DNA from: Xenococcaceae cyanobacterium MO_167.B27
GTDB taxonomy: Bacteria > Cyanobacteriota > Cyanobacteriia > Cyanobacteriales > Xenococcaceae
Direction: 5' to 3'
Assembly (NCBI GenBank): GCA_030065935.1
Contig: JASJCP010000093.1
Coordinates: forward strand, 1-35,256
DNA length: 35,256 nucleotides
Shown one piece after another: positions 7,562-17,711 of the stretch. A program made the position numbers and the translations under genes. Below the pieces are notes generated by a model. The model saw only the letters and a list, made by a program, of their open reading frames with translations, had not been told where the DNA came from and did no database searches. Position 1 is the stretch's first letter. Each line of letters starts with the position of its first letter.

Positions 7562-9286
7562 ATGAAAAAACTGAATCAGAAATATAGTTCTGAATACATC
7601 GTATGTAGCAATTGTAGCTATGAAGCTAATGAAAAAGATTTGACTAAATGTGAAATATGTGGTCATCCCTTATCTGTGACCTTAACTGTAATTGAATCTC
7701 CCAAAAAACTGCAATTAGTCTCCCAAAAACGCTCCCTTAAACCATCAAGATTAATCTCACCTCTATTATTATTAATTGCTGGGGGAGGATTGTTGTTATC
7801 TCTTAATGAGGTTTTATTCACAAATAATAAACAACAAATAGTTTCCCATAGCCAAAGTAATCATAGTCAAAAATTACAAAAAATAACTCTTTTAGGAGAT
7901 ACCTTTAGTGGCTACAGTACTTTTCGCGCTGCCAAATTTCAGGAAAAGCTGAAAGAATTAGGATTAAACCTAAACTATCAAGATGAATTCGATCAAGCTA
8001 AACGAGCTAGTCTATTAAATCAGAATCAAGCGGATTTATTGGTCACTACCCTCGATCAATTTTTACAGCAAAAGCCTCAAGGTAAAATCGTGGGGATGCT
8101 AGATCGTACCATAGGTGCTGATGCTATAGTACTTAATACCCCACAATATCCTGAACTCAAATCCTTGATTGATTTGAAAAGACTAGTTAAACAACACAGA
8201 ACCAAAATAGAAGAATTTAGTCTAGCTTATGCAAGAGATACTCCTAGTGAATATTTAGCTCTAGTTCTTGATACTAAATTTGATTCGTTTAACCTCTCAG
8301 ATTTTAAGCTCCAAGAAGTAGCGGATGCTTCTGATGCTTGGGAAATACTACAGAACCCCCAAGAAAATGTTGCAGTAGCAGTGCTTTGGGAACCCTATGT
8401 TACCGAAGCTAGAAACCAAGGCTATACAGTAGTACTTTCCAGTCAAGATGCTCCTAAATCTATGATTGATGTTATTGTAGCCAGCGATCGCTTGATCGAA
8501 TCTCAACCCGATATCATCACCAAATTTTTAGCAGCCTACTATCGAGTAATAGATAGTAATTTTAGAGAACCCTCTTACCTAAAACAACAAATTGCCAAAG
8601 ATGGGAATTTGTCCCCTCCTCAAGCTATGTCGGTTCTCAAAGGAATTGATTTTTTTACCTCCATCGAAGCTAAAAATTGGATGGAAGATGGCACTTTAGC
8701 ACAACGAATTCGATCTATAGCTGCAACTTTAGTCTTGACAGGAAGAATGAATCAAGTTCCATCCCAACCGCAAGATTTATTTACCTCTCAATTTGTCAAT
8801 GAGGCTGCTAGTAGTACAGAAACTTTAATCAGTTTGATTCGTGCTGATAATCCTGATTTAGCGGAGCGATTAGCAGGGAACTATGTAACGATTCCTATGC
8901 CCAAAATTTCCGCCAACCAGATTCAGAAAACATCAGATATTGGTAACTTGCAAGTTAAAGGAGAGGTTTTATTTGATGGTGGTTCGACAACTCTATCGAA
9001 TCAAAGTCAGAAAACTCTAGATAAATTAGCCCAAGAAATTAGGGAATTCAACGAACAGACAGTAGGTATTGTTGTTATTGGTCATACTTCTAAAGATGGC
9101 TCTGCATCTGCTAATCTCAAACTCAGCCAACAAAGAGCGCGAATAGTAGCTCAGGCTTTACGAGATCGCGGTTTAAAGCATAAAATTACTGCTGAAGGCA
9201 AAGGTTTTTATCTACCTTTATCAAAAGTACCTCCAGATGACCCCCGTCAGCAACGTACTGAAATTCGCTTAGTGCGGATTAAATAG
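7562..9286 (+). CDS. Zinc-ribbon / membrane helix / periplasmic-binding-like / OmpA-like fusion protein, copy 1
   Basis: A 574-aa protein of the type usually labelled phosphate ABC transporter substrate-binding/OmpA family. Domains in order: an N-terminal zinc ribbon (C15xxC18 and C30xxC33); one membrane helix at about residues 62-86 (LISPLLLLIAGGGLLLSL); a periplasmic-binding-protein-like domain at about 105-400 (begins ITLLGDTFSGYSTFRA, includes VAVLWEPYVTEARNQGYTVV); and a C-terminal OmpA-like domain at about 465-574 (GEVLFDGGSTTL to QQRTEIRLVRI). The layout puts the ribbon in the cytoplasm and the rest in the periplasm, where the OmpA fold usually holds peptidoglycan. The usual GHTD is GHTS here, so the Asp that normally contacts the peptide is missing, while the Arg in LSQQRARIV is kept. 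The ligand is unknown; calling it a phosphate binder would be over-reading. Confidence 0.9.
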   Translation: MKKLNQKYSSEYIVCSNCSYEANEKDLTKCEICGHPLSVTLTVIESPKKLQLVSQKRSLKPSRLISPLLLLIAGGGLLLSLNEVLFTNNKQQIVSHSQSNHSQKLQKITLLGDTFSGYSTFRAAKFQEKLKELGLNLNYQDEFDQAKRASLLNQNQADLLVTTLDQFLQQKPQGKIVGMLDRTIGADAIVLNTPQYPELKSLIDLKRLVKQHRTKIEEFSLAYARDTPSEYLALVLDTKFDSFNLSDFKLQEVADASDAWEILQNPQENVAVAVLWEPYVTEARNQGYTVVLSSQDAPKSMIDVIVASDRLIESQPDIITKFLAAYYRVIDSNFREPSYLKQQIAKDGNLSPPQAMSVLKGIDFFTSIEAKNWMEDGTLAQRIRSIAATLVLTGRMNQVPSQPQDLFTSQFVNEAASSTETLISLIRADNPDLAERLAGNYVTIPMPKISANQIQKTSDIGNLQVKGEVLFDGGSTTLSNQSQKTLDKLAQEIREFNEQTVGIVVIGHTSKDGSASANLKLSQQRARIVAQALRDRGLKHKITAEGKGFYLPLSKVPPDDPRQQRTEIRLVRIK

Positions 9287-9321
9287 ATACTAATACCTTA
9301 AAATTATTGAGTTGGTTAATG

Positions 9322-9483
9322 GAATTTGATTCGTTTAACATTTGAGATTTTAAAATCCGAGAAGTTACAGACGCTTCTGATGCTTGGGAAATGCTGAGTA
9401 AACCTGAAGAAAATGTTGCAGTAGCAGTACTTTGGGGAACCCTGTCTTACTTCAGCCAAAAAGCAAGGTTATACAACCTACTA
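9322..9483 (+). pseudogene. Decayed fragment of a third zinc-ribbon/OmpA fusion gene
   Basis: This stretch aligns with the middle of the binding-protein-like domain of both neighbours, matching about 8279-8440 and 10709-10868. Reading it gives FDSFN, a stop, DFKIREV, then DASDAWEML and ENVAVAVLWG, after which an extra G shifts the frame just where the neighbours read WEP. The tail AAGCAAGGTTATACA matches copy 2. Nothing of the domains on either side remains. It shows that the locus once held, or received part of, a third copy. Confidence 0.8.
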
Positions 9484-9969
9484 AAACCAATTAATTAAAG
9501 CATGGGGGGCGATTTGGCTCTAGATGAGGAGGGTAATTTAGGACTACCAATCTTCGCTTCTTATCAAATAGCTTTAACTTTACTTTTTTGGGACAAAAAG
9601 CTAAAAGTATTCAGGTTAATAAACTCAGAAGAGTTCATCTATCCTATTTTATCATTCTGTCTGCGATCGCTATTTAAAATTGATGACATCCCCTAGACAC
9701 TCGTACCTTACAATAAGATACAATACATTACCATTAAAAAAAAATCTTAAAAAAAAAATCGGGGATCGCCAGATAATGCTCTTAAATTAAAATAGCAATT
9801 AAAAATACCAGTGAAAATATACCATTGTGCCAACCAACTATTTATTTATTATTTAGTTGGTTAATCCAATAGGAATATATCGCCAATTATTGATAGCAAT
9901 AATAAATTGCTTTTGAGACAGTAATTGGCTTTGCCCAACCCAATTTTTGAATCAGCGTTGATTAATAAA
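9484..9969. other. Gap between pseudogene and second fusion gene
   Basis: No supported gene. A 64-codon open frame (9502-9696) has no homology I can see and no clear ribosome binding site. Two A-runs (around 9737-9760) and an AT-rich stretch precede the second fusion gene; its promoter is presumably here but no -35/-10 pair stands out. ACCAACTA-TTTA and TAGTTGGT (9832-9863) form an inverted repeat. Confidence 0.3.
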
Positions 9970-11718
9970 ATGGATAAGCTAAATCGGGAAATTGGCTCTG
10001 AATACATTGTATGTCATCATTGTGGTTATGATGCTAACGAAAAAGATTGTATTAAATGTCAATATTGTGGTACACCTCTATCTTTGAATTCAGGAGGGAT
10101 AGAATCTGAACCTGAATTTGAACAACAAGAGCTAAATCAGCAATTAAAGCCCCAAAACAACTCAGTTAAAAAATCAAATTTTTTATTACCTCTACTGTCA
10201 TTATTAATTTTAGGTGGAGGATTATTTTTGGCAATTAATCAAGTATTAGTCACAAATAATAAAAATCAAACAGTTACTAATAACAGAGCTAATTCTAATG
10301 CAAGATTACAAAAAATCACTCTTCTAGGAGATACATTTAGTGGCTACAGTACTTTTCGCGCTGCCAAATTTCAGGAAAAGCTGAAAGAAGTAGGATTAAA
10401 CCTAAACTATCAAGATGAATTCGATCAAGCTAAACGAGCTAATCTATTAAATCAGAATCAAGCAGATTTATTTGTTACTACCCTCGATCAATTTTTACAG
10501 CAAAAGCCCAAAGGTAAAATCGTGGGTATGCTAGATCGTACCATAGGTGCTGATGCGATAGTACTTAACACCCCACAATATCCTGAACTCAAATCTTTGA
10601 TTGATTTGAAAAGACTAGTGGAAAAATCCAATAATCAAGGCAATCGATTTAGTCTAACTTATGCAGGAGATACTCCTAGTGAATATTTAGCTCTAGTTCT
10701 CGATACTAAATTTGATTCGTTTAACTTACTAGATTTTAAAATCAAAGAAGTTCCAGATGCTTCTGATGCTTGGCAACTGCTACAGAATCCTCAAGAAAAT
10801 GTTGCAGTTGCAGTACTTTGGGAACCCTTTGTGAGTGAAGCCAGAAAGCAAGGTTATACAGTAGTACTTTCCAGTCAAGATGCTTCTAAATCTATTATTG
10901 ATGTTATTGTAGCCAGCGATCGCTTGATCGAATCTCAACCCGATACCATCACCAAATTTTTAACAGCTTACTATCGGATAATTGATGGTAATGTTCGAGA
11001 ACCCTCTTACTTAAAACAACAAATTGCCGAAGATGGTAATTTGTCTTCTTCTCAAGCTGTATCAGTTCTCAAAGGAATTGATTTTTTTACCTCTGTCGAG
11101 TCTAAAAATTGGATGGAAGATGGCATTTTAGCACAACGAATTCAATCTATAGCTGCGACTTTAGTCTTGACAGGAAGAATGGATGAAGTTCCCTCAACAC
11201 CGCAAGATTTATTTACCTCTAAATTTCTCAATGAGGCTGCTCGTAATACAGAAACTTTAATCGGTTTGATTCGTGCTGATAATCCTGTGTTAGCTGATCG
11301 ATTAGCAGGTAAACAAACCACAATTCCTACTCCCACAATTTCTCCTAGCTCCATCAAGCAAGCACCAGATATTGGTAATTTACGGGTTAGAGGAGAGGTT
11401 TTATTTGATCTTGGTTCGACAAATCTATCGGATCAAAGTCAGCAAACTCTAGATCAATTAGCCCAAGAAATTGGAGAATTTAATGAACAGACAGTAGCAG
11501 TTATTGTTATTGGTCATACTTCTAAAAGTACCTCTGAACCTGCTAATCTCAAACTGAGTGAAGCAAGAGCGCAAGTAGTAGCTCAGGGTTTACGCGCTCG
11601 CGGTTTAAACCATACAATCATACCTGAAGGGAAAGGTTCTTCTCGACTTTTATCAGAAATATCTCCCAATGACCCCCGTCAGCAACGAACCGAAATTCGC
11701 TTGGTGCGGATTAATTAG
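9970..11718 (+). CDS. Zinc-ribbon / membrane helix / periplasmic-binding-like / OmpA-like fusion protein, copy 2
   Basis: Paralogue of the preceding fusion gene with the same four-part layout, 582 aa from the chosen ATG. That start places the zinc-ribbon cysteines at 15, 18, 30 and 33, exactly as in copy 1; the frame also extends to a TTG at 9925, which would add 15 residues with no counterpart. A membrane helix lies at about 68-92, the binding-protein-like domain follows, and the OmpA-like domain fills the last 110 residues. Copy 2 also has GHTS (Ser518) where OmpA domains usually have GHTD. The DNA of the binding domain is nearly identical to copy 1 over long runs, silent sites included, whereas the segments after the ribbon and around the linker have diverged. 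This points to recent duplication or gene conversion. Function is unknown. Confidence 0.9.
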   Translation: MDKLNREIGSEYIVCHHCGYDANEKDCIKCQYCGTPLSLNSGGIESEPEFEQQELNQQLKPQNNSVKKSNFLLPLLSLLILGGGLFLAINQVLVTNNKNQTVTNNRANSNARLQKITLLGDTFSGYSTFRAAKFQEKLKEVGLNLNYQDEFDQAKRANLLNQNQADLFVTTLDQFLQQKPKGKIVGMLDRTIGADAIVLNTPQYPELKSLIDLKRLVEKSNNQGNRFSLTYAGDTPSEYLALVLDTKFDSFNLLDFKIKEVPDASDAWQLLQNPQENVAVAVLWEPFVSEARKQGYTVVLSSQDASKSIIDVIVASDRLIESQPDTITKFLTAYYRIIDGNVREPSYLKQQIAEDGNLSSSQAVSVLKGIDFFTSVESKNWMEDGILAQRIQSIAATLVLTGRMDEVPSTPQDLFTSKFLNEAARNTETLIGLIRADNPVLADRLAGKQTTIPTPTISPSSIKQAPDIGNLRVRGEVLFDLGSTNLSDQSQQTLDQLAQEIGEFNEQTVAVIVIGHTSKSTSEPANLKLSEARAQVVAQGLRARGLNHTIIPEGKGSSRLLSEISPNDPRQQRTEIRLVRIN

Positions 11719-11784
11719 GCTTTTTGCCTAAATCCCAAAAACCTTCAAAAATGATCATGATTTTAATTTAATTACTGCTGAATT

Positions 11785-11814
11785 GGTAGGGTTTGGCATT
11801 GCCCATACCCTACC
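11785..11814. terminator. Bidirectional hairpin between convergent genes
   Basis: An 8-bp stem GGTAGGGT/ACCCTACC with an inner GGCA/TGCC-type pairing. It lies between the stops of fusion copy 2 and glutamate synthase. The sequence resembles a short palindrome common in cyanobacterial intergenic DNA. There is no strong T-run, so termination is inferred from position. Confidence 0.5.
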
Positions 11815-11855
11815 GTAACATCGAATATCATTACCTAATTAGTAACACCCAAAAT

Positions 11856-14800
11856 TTAAACAGAAGTCAAAGGCTTCTCTTCTAGCAAACAAGCTACAGG
11901 ATTATCCGCTTCTGAAGGAGGAACAACTTGCCAGAATTTGCCTAAATAACTATCCCAGTTATCTAAAATCTCCTGACCTTTCTTACTACCAGTTTTCTCG
12001 ATATGAGCAGTAATCATGGATTTTAATTGTTGTTTTCCAGCTTCAGAAATAATCCGTTGAATCTTAACAATTTCAGGGTTAACTTTTTTCGGGAAAGAGC
12101 CATCTTCATCCAGGAAATAACCAATACCACCAGTCATTCCTGCACCTACATTACGCCCTACTTTACCTAAGACAACCAATACACCACCAGTCATGTATTC
12201 ACAGCAGTGATCTCCCGCACCTTCGATAACGGCTTTACCAAGAGAATTTCTTACTGCAAAACGCTCACCAGCACGTCCATTAGCATAGAGACTTCCACCA
12301 GTCGCACCGTATAAGCAGGTGTTCCCCACAATCACATTATCCGCAGCGTTGTAAGTTGCAGTTGCAGGGGGTTTAATTACGATTTCACCACCGTGCATTC
12401 CTTTCCCTAGATAGTCGTTAGCTTCTCCTGTTAGGATCAGGTTCATTCCAGGGAGGTTAAACACACCAAAGCTTTGACCAGCGTGACCGTGGAAATTAAA
12501 GGTAAGTTCTCCTTCAAAACCGCTATTGCCGTATAAAGAAGCGATCGCACCAGCAATTCTACCTCCTACGGAACGGTCTGTATTAACTATTTTGATTTCT
12601 TTGGTAACTGCACCTTGGTTATTAATGGCGTTAGCAATATCTGCATCAGCTAATAGTTCATCATCGAGGACAGCACCATTACTATGTATGTCTCCATGTT
12701 CTAACCAAGAGCGATCTGCTTTCACATCGGGTAAGTTAATTAAACAATCTAGGTTCATTCCCTGGGTTTTGGTTAACTGGACATTGTCTCTTTGTACTAA
12801 TAAGTCAGCACGACCGATAATGTCTTTGAGAGAGGCATAGCCCAATCTAGCCAGGAGCGATCGCACTTCTTCGGCAATGAAATAGAAGAAGTTAACTACA
12901 TGATCAGGAATACCTGTAAATCTGGCTCGTAAAGCTTCTTGTTGAGTAGCCACTCCTACAGGACAAGTATTCAGGTGACAGACTCGTGCCATGCGACAAC
13001 CTTCTGCAATCATGGCAATAGAGCCGAAACCATATTCTTCTGCACCCATGAGGGCTGCCATTATAACATCCCAACCAGTTTTTAAACCCCCATCAGTCCG
13101 TAACACAACGCGATCTCGTAACTGATTTTCTAGTAGTACTCTATGTACTTCAGTTAAACCTAATTCCCAAGGCAGACCAGCGTGTTTAATAGAACTTAGG
13201 GGAGATGCGCCAGTACCTCCGTCGTGTCCTGAAATTTGGATTACATCTGCACCAGCTTTAGCTACTCCTGCTCCAATTGTCCCGATCCCAATTTCTGCAA
13301 CTAGTTTTACCGATACTCCAGCTTTGGGATTAATCTGGTGTAAATCGTAGATTAATTGTGCTAAGTCTTCAATAGAGTAGATATCGTGGTGAGGAGGCGG
13401 AGAAATCAGTGTTACCCCTGGTTTAGAGCGACGCAAGCTAGCAATATATTCACTAACTTTTTTTCCTGGTAACTGTCCTCCCTCTCCTGGTTTTGCACCT
13501 TGGGCGACTTTAATTTCTAGTTGTTTTGCACTCATTAGGTATTCTGGAGTTACACCAAAACGACCCGAAGCCACTTGTTTGATAGCAGAGCTAGCAGTAT
13601 CACCATTTTGAAGACCTTTGAGATGGGGGAAGGTAGCAGAATTCCCTTCTGCATCCACATCATCTAAGATTTTAAAGCGAACCATATCTTCTCCCCCTTC
13701 TCCCGAGTTGGATTTACCACCCATACGGTTCATGGCTATCGCCAATGTCTCATGAGCTTCTCTAGATAAAGAGCCGAGGGACATTCCTCCAGTACAGAAG
13801 CGTTTAACAATGGATTCTACGGATTCTACTGATTCTAAGGGGATAGATTCGCGACCGCTCTTTAAATCTAATAAATCTCTTAATGCTGTTGCGGGGCGAC
13901 CTTCTAAGTATTGTTGGTATAGTTCGTAATGGTCATATTGCTTACTCCGCACTGCTTGATGCAAAGCTTTAGACATTTCAGGACTATTCATGTGATATTC
14001 TCCACCCCGTCTATAAGCAATAAAGCCAAAGTTTTCTAGCTTCTTACTTTGTAATTCAGGAAAAGCTCTTTGATGAATTGTCATTACTTCTTGGGCTAAT
14101 TCCTCAATAGTCAATCCCCCTAAACGGGAAGTTGTCCCCACAAAGCACAGATTAACTAAATCCATTCCCAAGCCCACAGCCTCAAAGATTTCCGCTCCGT
14201 GATAGGAAGAAAGTAAAGAAATTCCCATTTTAGACAGAATTTTGAGTAAACCAGCTTCTACCGCTTTACGATAGTTTTTTTGCGCCTGTGCTAGAGAAAC
14301 CGACTCAATTTTCCCATTTTCCATCAATTTCTGGGTTTTGGGACTATTCCACCACTGACGGACACTTTCCCAAGCCAGATAAGGACAAACAGCAGAAGCA
14401 CCATAACCTACCAAGCAAGCATAATGGTGAGTACTCCAACATTGTGCCGTATCCACAATCAAAGAAGTTTTTAAGCGCAAGCCTTGTTTAATTAAGTGGT
14501 GATGTACTGCACCCACCGCAGCCAAAGGGGGAATATAGCTATATTCTACACCGATTCCTGGGAAACGGCGATCGCTGATAATTAAAATTTCTGCACCCTC
14601 TGTTACTGCTTTTGCTGCTTGTTCGCACAGTTGTTTGATAGCAGTTTCTAAACCTAATGGTCCTGTAGCAATTTCGTATAGAGCAGACAAAGTCTCACTC
14701 TTAAAGTCAGAATTCTGCACCAGTTCCAACTCAACATCATTGAGTATCGGACTTTCCAACTTCAGTAAGCGAGCATCTTCAGGTTTAATATCCAGCAAGT

Positions 14801-16493
14801 TACCCTTTGCTCCCAACTGCATAGAAAGGGACATTACCAAACTTTCTCGCAAGGGATCAATAGGAGGATTAGTTACTTGAGCAAATCTTTGTTTGAAATA
14901 GTCATAAAGCAAACGCGCCTTATCAGACAGTACCGCCAAAGGAATATCATCCCCCATACAGTAAGTAGGCTCTTTCCCTTGAATTGCCATAGACTGAATA
15001 ATCATTTCTACATCTTCTGCGGTATAACCAAAAGCAGTTTGTTGACGTAGTAACTCATCACTATCTAATCCCAACTCACTCTGAGGCTCTTGGGGTTTAA
15101 TTGTCTGACGATATTGCTGTACCCACTCCCCATAAGGATTTTGCTGTGCAACTCTTTGTTTAATATCCCAATTGTGTAATATTTCTTGAGTCTGAAGATC
15201 GACTACAATGGTTTCTCCAGGAGCCAGTCTGCCTTTTTCCAGAATTTCGCTTTCTGGTAATTCTACTACTCCAGTTTCCGAACCTACCACCACATAACCA
15301 TCTTTGGTAATAGTATAACGAGCAGGACGCAGACCATTACGATCCAAACAAGCCCCCACAGTTTTGCCATCGCTATAAACTAGCAACGCTGGTCCGTCCC
15401 AAGGTTCTTGTAAACCACTATAGTATTCGTAAAAATCAGTAATTTCAGGATATTGCTGTAAATCTGGCTGATTCTTATAAGCTTCTGGCACTAGTACCAT
15501 AGCTGCTTCAGGTAAGCTCCGCCCTGTTCGCACTAGTAACTCCATAGTGCTATCCAAGTTATAGGAGTCACTGTTATGGGTATTCACAATAGGAGTCAAG
15601 CCCTCTAGTTCTTCCTTACTCCAGCCAGGAGCTTCTAAATTCTGTTCCCTAGTTGCCATCCAGTTGATGTTACCCAGTAAAGTATTAATCTCCCCGTTAT
15701 GACCTAACAACCGCATTGGTTGAGCGAATGGCCATTTAGGCATTGTATTAGTACTGAAGCGTCGGTGATATACAACAAAAGCAGTTTCGTATTTTGGATT
15801 AGTTAAGTCTTCATAAAACTCTCCCAAAACCTCTGAGCGCACCATTCCTTTATAAACAATTGTGCGACTAGAGAAAGAACATATATAAAAATCATCCGAT
15901 AACTGCTTGCCTATTCGCGATCGCGCTATATATAATTTATGGTCTAAGTCATCTCCTGTTAAACCCTCTGGGGATGTCACAATTATCTGCTCGATCTGAG
16001 GCAGATTTTCCTTGGCTTGTCTTCCCAATACTTCAGGTTTCACTGGCACTATACGCCAACCCAAAACCTCTAAATTTTCGCCTCTAACTACTTCTTCGAC
16101 AAATTTTTTGCCCGCAATAGATTCTGACTCATCTTGAGGCAAAAATACCATTCCCACACCATAAGCTTCAGGTTGTAATGTCTCTAGTTGCTTATTTTCC
16201 CACCAATCCTTCAGCAAGTTATGAGGAATTGCAGTCATTATTCCCGAGCCATCTCCAGAATCTCGATCTGCACTGCATCCCCCACGATGTTCCATACATC
16301 CCAAGGCTTTTAAAGCTTGTTCTATCAACTTATGGCTTGCTCTCCCATCCCGATAAGCAATAAATCCCACACCACAAGCATCTCTTTCTTCTACTAACCA
16401 ACGTTGTCCCTGAAATGGCGATAATGTTTTGGAAGACTCAGCTTGTTTGTGGTTGTTTCTGCTGCTCATTTGATTCATATTTTTTTTTGTCAT
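11856..16493 (-). CDS. gltS: Ferredoxin-dependent glutamate synthase (Fd-GOGAT)
   Basis: Transfers the amide nitrogen of glutamine to 2-oxoglutarate, giving two glutamates, with electrons from reduced ferredoxin; it completes the GS-GOGAT cycle in the cytoplasm. The 1545-aa product has the full family layout. A propeptide of 39 residues precedes Cys40 (ERDACGVGF), the N-terminal amidotransferase nucleophile exposed by cleavage. Then come the glutaminase domain to about 430, the central domain, and the FMN-binding synthase barrel at about 840-1210. A 3Fe-4S motif with C-x5-C-x4-C spacing ([12 protein letters not shown]) lies at about 1165-1177, and a C-terminal beta-helix includes repeated G-x-GG turns. 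Single-subunit length and the absence of an adjacent small subunit favour the ferredoxin type over NADPH-GOGAT. Met1, Met6 and Met9 are all possible starts. Confidence 0.97.
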   Translation of the reverse strand: MTKKNMNQMSSRNNHKQAESSKTLSPFQGQRWLVEERDACGVGFIAYRDGRASHKLIEQALKALGCMEHRGGCSADRDSGDGSGIMTAIPHNLLKDWWENKQLETLQPEAYGVGMVFLPQDESESIAGKKFVEEVVRGENLEVLGWRIVPVKPEVLGRQAKENLPQIEQIIVTSPEGLTGDDLDHKLYIARSRIGKQLSDDFYICSFSSRTIVYKGMVRSEVLGEFYEDLTNPKYETAFVVYHRRFSTNTMPKWPFAQPMRLLGHNGEINTLLGNINWMATREQNLEAPGWSKEELEGLTPIVNTHNSDSYNLDSTMELLVRTGRSLPEAAMVLVPEAYKNQPDLQQYPEITDFYEYYSGLQEPWDGPALLVYSDGKTVGACLDRNGLRPARYTITKDGYVVVGSETGVVELPESEILEKGRLAPGETIVVDLQTQEILHNWDIKQRVAQQNPYGEWVQQYRQTIKPQEPQSELGLDSDELLRQQTAFGYTAEDVEMIIQSMAIQGKEPTYCMGDDIPLAVLSDKARLLYDYFKQRFAQVTNPPIDPLRESLVMSLSMQLGAKGNLLDIKPEDARLLKLESPILNDVELELVQNSDFKSETLSALYEIATGPLGLETAIKQLCEQAAKAVTEGAEILIISDRRFPGIGVEYSYIPPLAAVGAVHHHLIKQGLRLKTSLIVDTAQCWSTHHYACLVGYGASAVCPYLAWESVRQWWNSPKTQKLMENGKIESVSLAQAQKNYRKAVEAGLLKILSKMGISLLSSYHGAEIFEAVGLGMDLVNLCFVGTTSRLGGLTIEELAQEVMTIHQRAFPELQSKKLENFGFIAYRRGGEYHMNSPEMSKALHQAVRSKQYDHYELYQQYLEGRPATALRDLLDLKSGRESIPLESVESVESIVKRFCTGGMSLGSLSREAHETLAIAMNRMGGKSNSGEGGEDMVRFKILDDVDAEGNSATFPHLKGLQNGDTASSAIKQVASGRFGVTPEYLMSAKQLEIKVAQGAKPGEGGQLPGKKVSEYIASLRRSKPGVTLISPPPHHDIYSIEDLAQLIYDLHQINPKAGVSVKLVAEIGIGTIGAGVAKAGADVIQISGHDGGTGASPLSSIKHAGLPWELGLTEVHRVLLENQLRDRVVLRTDGGLKTGWDVIMAALMGAEEYGFGSIAMIAEGCRMARVCHLNTCPVGVATQQEALRARFTGIPDHVVNFFYFIAEEVRSLLARLGYASLKDIIGRADLLVQRDNVQLTKTQGMNLDCLINLPDVKADRSWLEHGDIHSNGAVLDDELLADADIANAINNQGAVTKEIKIVNTDRSVGGRIAGAIASLYGNSGFEGELTFNFHGHAGQSFGVFNLPGMNLILTGEANDYLGKGMHGGEIVIKPPATATYNAADNVIVGNTCLYGATGGSLYANGRAGERFAVRNSLGKAVIEGAGDHCCEYMTGGVLVVLGKVGRNVGAGMTGGIGYFLDEDGSFPKKVNPEIVKIQRIISEAGKQQLKSMITAHIEKTGSKKGQEILDNWDSYLGKFWQVVPPSEADNPVACLLEEKPLTSV

Positions 16494-17225
16494 AGGTTGT
16501 ATATATTGAGTTACGGAAAAAAATCTCAGGGTAAATTGTTAATACTTACTGATTCTAGTTATTTGTTAGACTTCAAAATATAGCGGTTTCTGGAGTAGAT
16601 TTTGAAATAAAAGCAGATTATAGAATCTTATCCCAATTACTTTATCTAATGTATTATTTACTCTTAAAGTCGTCTTCAATTAACTAAAATAAGTACTATA
16701 TTAATACAACTTATTGATGAATTCTGCTTCCCTAGTAACGTACAAGTGTATTAACCCCCCCTAAATAAGAGATTGTATCTGCTGCATCCTATATAATAAC
16801 GAAAACATTAGGTAAATTTGTCAGATTAGTAACCTACTGTATCTTGAATTACACAATCCGATCCCAGAATTTCGCAGATTGTTTGTTAAATATTCTTCCC
16901 AAGCAGTTTTTTCAAACCAATCTAATGACTGAGTATTATTGTATTGTTTGTATCTTAACCTAGAAATTCGTCATCAAGCTCCTAGATATCATGTACAGAA
17001 TTTAGTGTGGTTGATGAAGTAATTGTAAACCCGTAACCCATAATAAGAATTTTTTGATAAAGATTCCATATAAAGCTCAATATTTATGACTATTGACCTG
17101 CTATTTCTTGATTTTTGTTGTTATGGTTGCCTTAAGTAGGAATGAATATTCCACCAATCTACAGATTAGATTCAAACTTCTGAATCAGATTTATTAAGTA
17201 TATAGACTAGATAAAAATCAAGAAA
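16494..17225. other. Long intergenic region upstream of Fd-GOGAT
   Basis: 732 bases between divergent genes, AT-rich, without a supported gene. It should contain the glutamate synthase promoter and that of the cupin gene. GTA-N9-TAC at 16693-16707 is one base longer than the classical NtcA spacing (GTA-N8-TAC), so it is only a weak candidate for nitrogen control. On the minus strand, 16821-16970 is open for 49 codons and reads protein-like (SLDWFEKTAWEEYL), but has no start or known match; it may be a gene remnant. Confidence 0.35.
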
Positions 17226-17645
17226 ATGTCCCAATCTCAAACAACTGCACTAGCCATAGAACCAAAACTCAACTTACCTGAGTCTCTCGCTAATCTGGAA
17301 GTTGCTGCTACAGAAATTCGTCCTTGGGGTTCTTTCACAACTTTAGAAGAAGGAAAAGGTTACAAAATAAAGCGCATTGAAGTCAACCCTGGACATCGTC
17401 TCAGTCTGCAAATGCACCATCACCGCAGCGAACATTGGATAGTAGTATCAGGCACTGCTAAGGTCACTTGTGGTGAAGAGGAAATGATTTTAAGTAGTAA
17501 TCAATCTACCTACGTTCCCCAGTGTACTAGTCATCGCCTAGAAAACCCAGGAGTAATTAAATTAGTCCTGATAGAAGTTCAAAATGGTGAATATCTAGGA
17601 GAAGATGATATTATTCGTTTCCAAGATGATTACTCTCGTAAATAA
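17226..17645 (+). CDS. Cupin protein, mannose-6-phosphate isomerase type II C-terminal-like
   Basis: A 139-aa single-domain cupin matching the C-terminal isomerase domain of bifunctional mannose-1-phosphate guanylyltransferase/phosphomannose isomerase enzymes. The cupin core is plain: RPWGSFTTLEEGKGYKIKRI, then the metal-binding HRLSLQMHHHRSEHWIVVSG, and VPQCTSHRLENPG as the second motif. Such stand-alone proteins are thought to interconvert fructose-6-phosphate and mannose-6-phosphate, feeding GDP-mannose and polysaccharide synthesis. The activity is inferred from the family. The guanylyltransferase domain is absent. The gene precedes the Fe-S carrier by 66 bases on the same strand. Confidence 0.9.
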   Translation: MSQSQTTALAIEPKLNLPESLANLEVAATEIRPWGSFTTLEEGKGYKIKRIEVNPGHRLSLQMHHHRSEHWIVVSGTAKVTCGEEEMILSSNQSTYVPQCTSHRLENPGVIKLVLIEVQNGEYLGEDDIIRFQDDYSRK

Positions 17646-17711
17646 CCACAGTAGGTGACTATTTTGTTGTAGGATCTGCTAAAGGAATAGGTATTAACAA
17701 GATGAGGATCT

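Noticed and set aside
9502-9696. 64-codon open frame between the pseudogene and second fusion gene
   Set aside because: No recognisable sequence, no ribosome binding site, and it lies in a decayed region; composition is what AT-rich spacer would give.
16693-16707. NtcA box for glutamate synthase
   Set aside because: The spacing is GTA-N9-TAC instead of N8, flanks lack the usual T and A pattern at a -10 distance, and AT-rich DNA yields such matches by chance.
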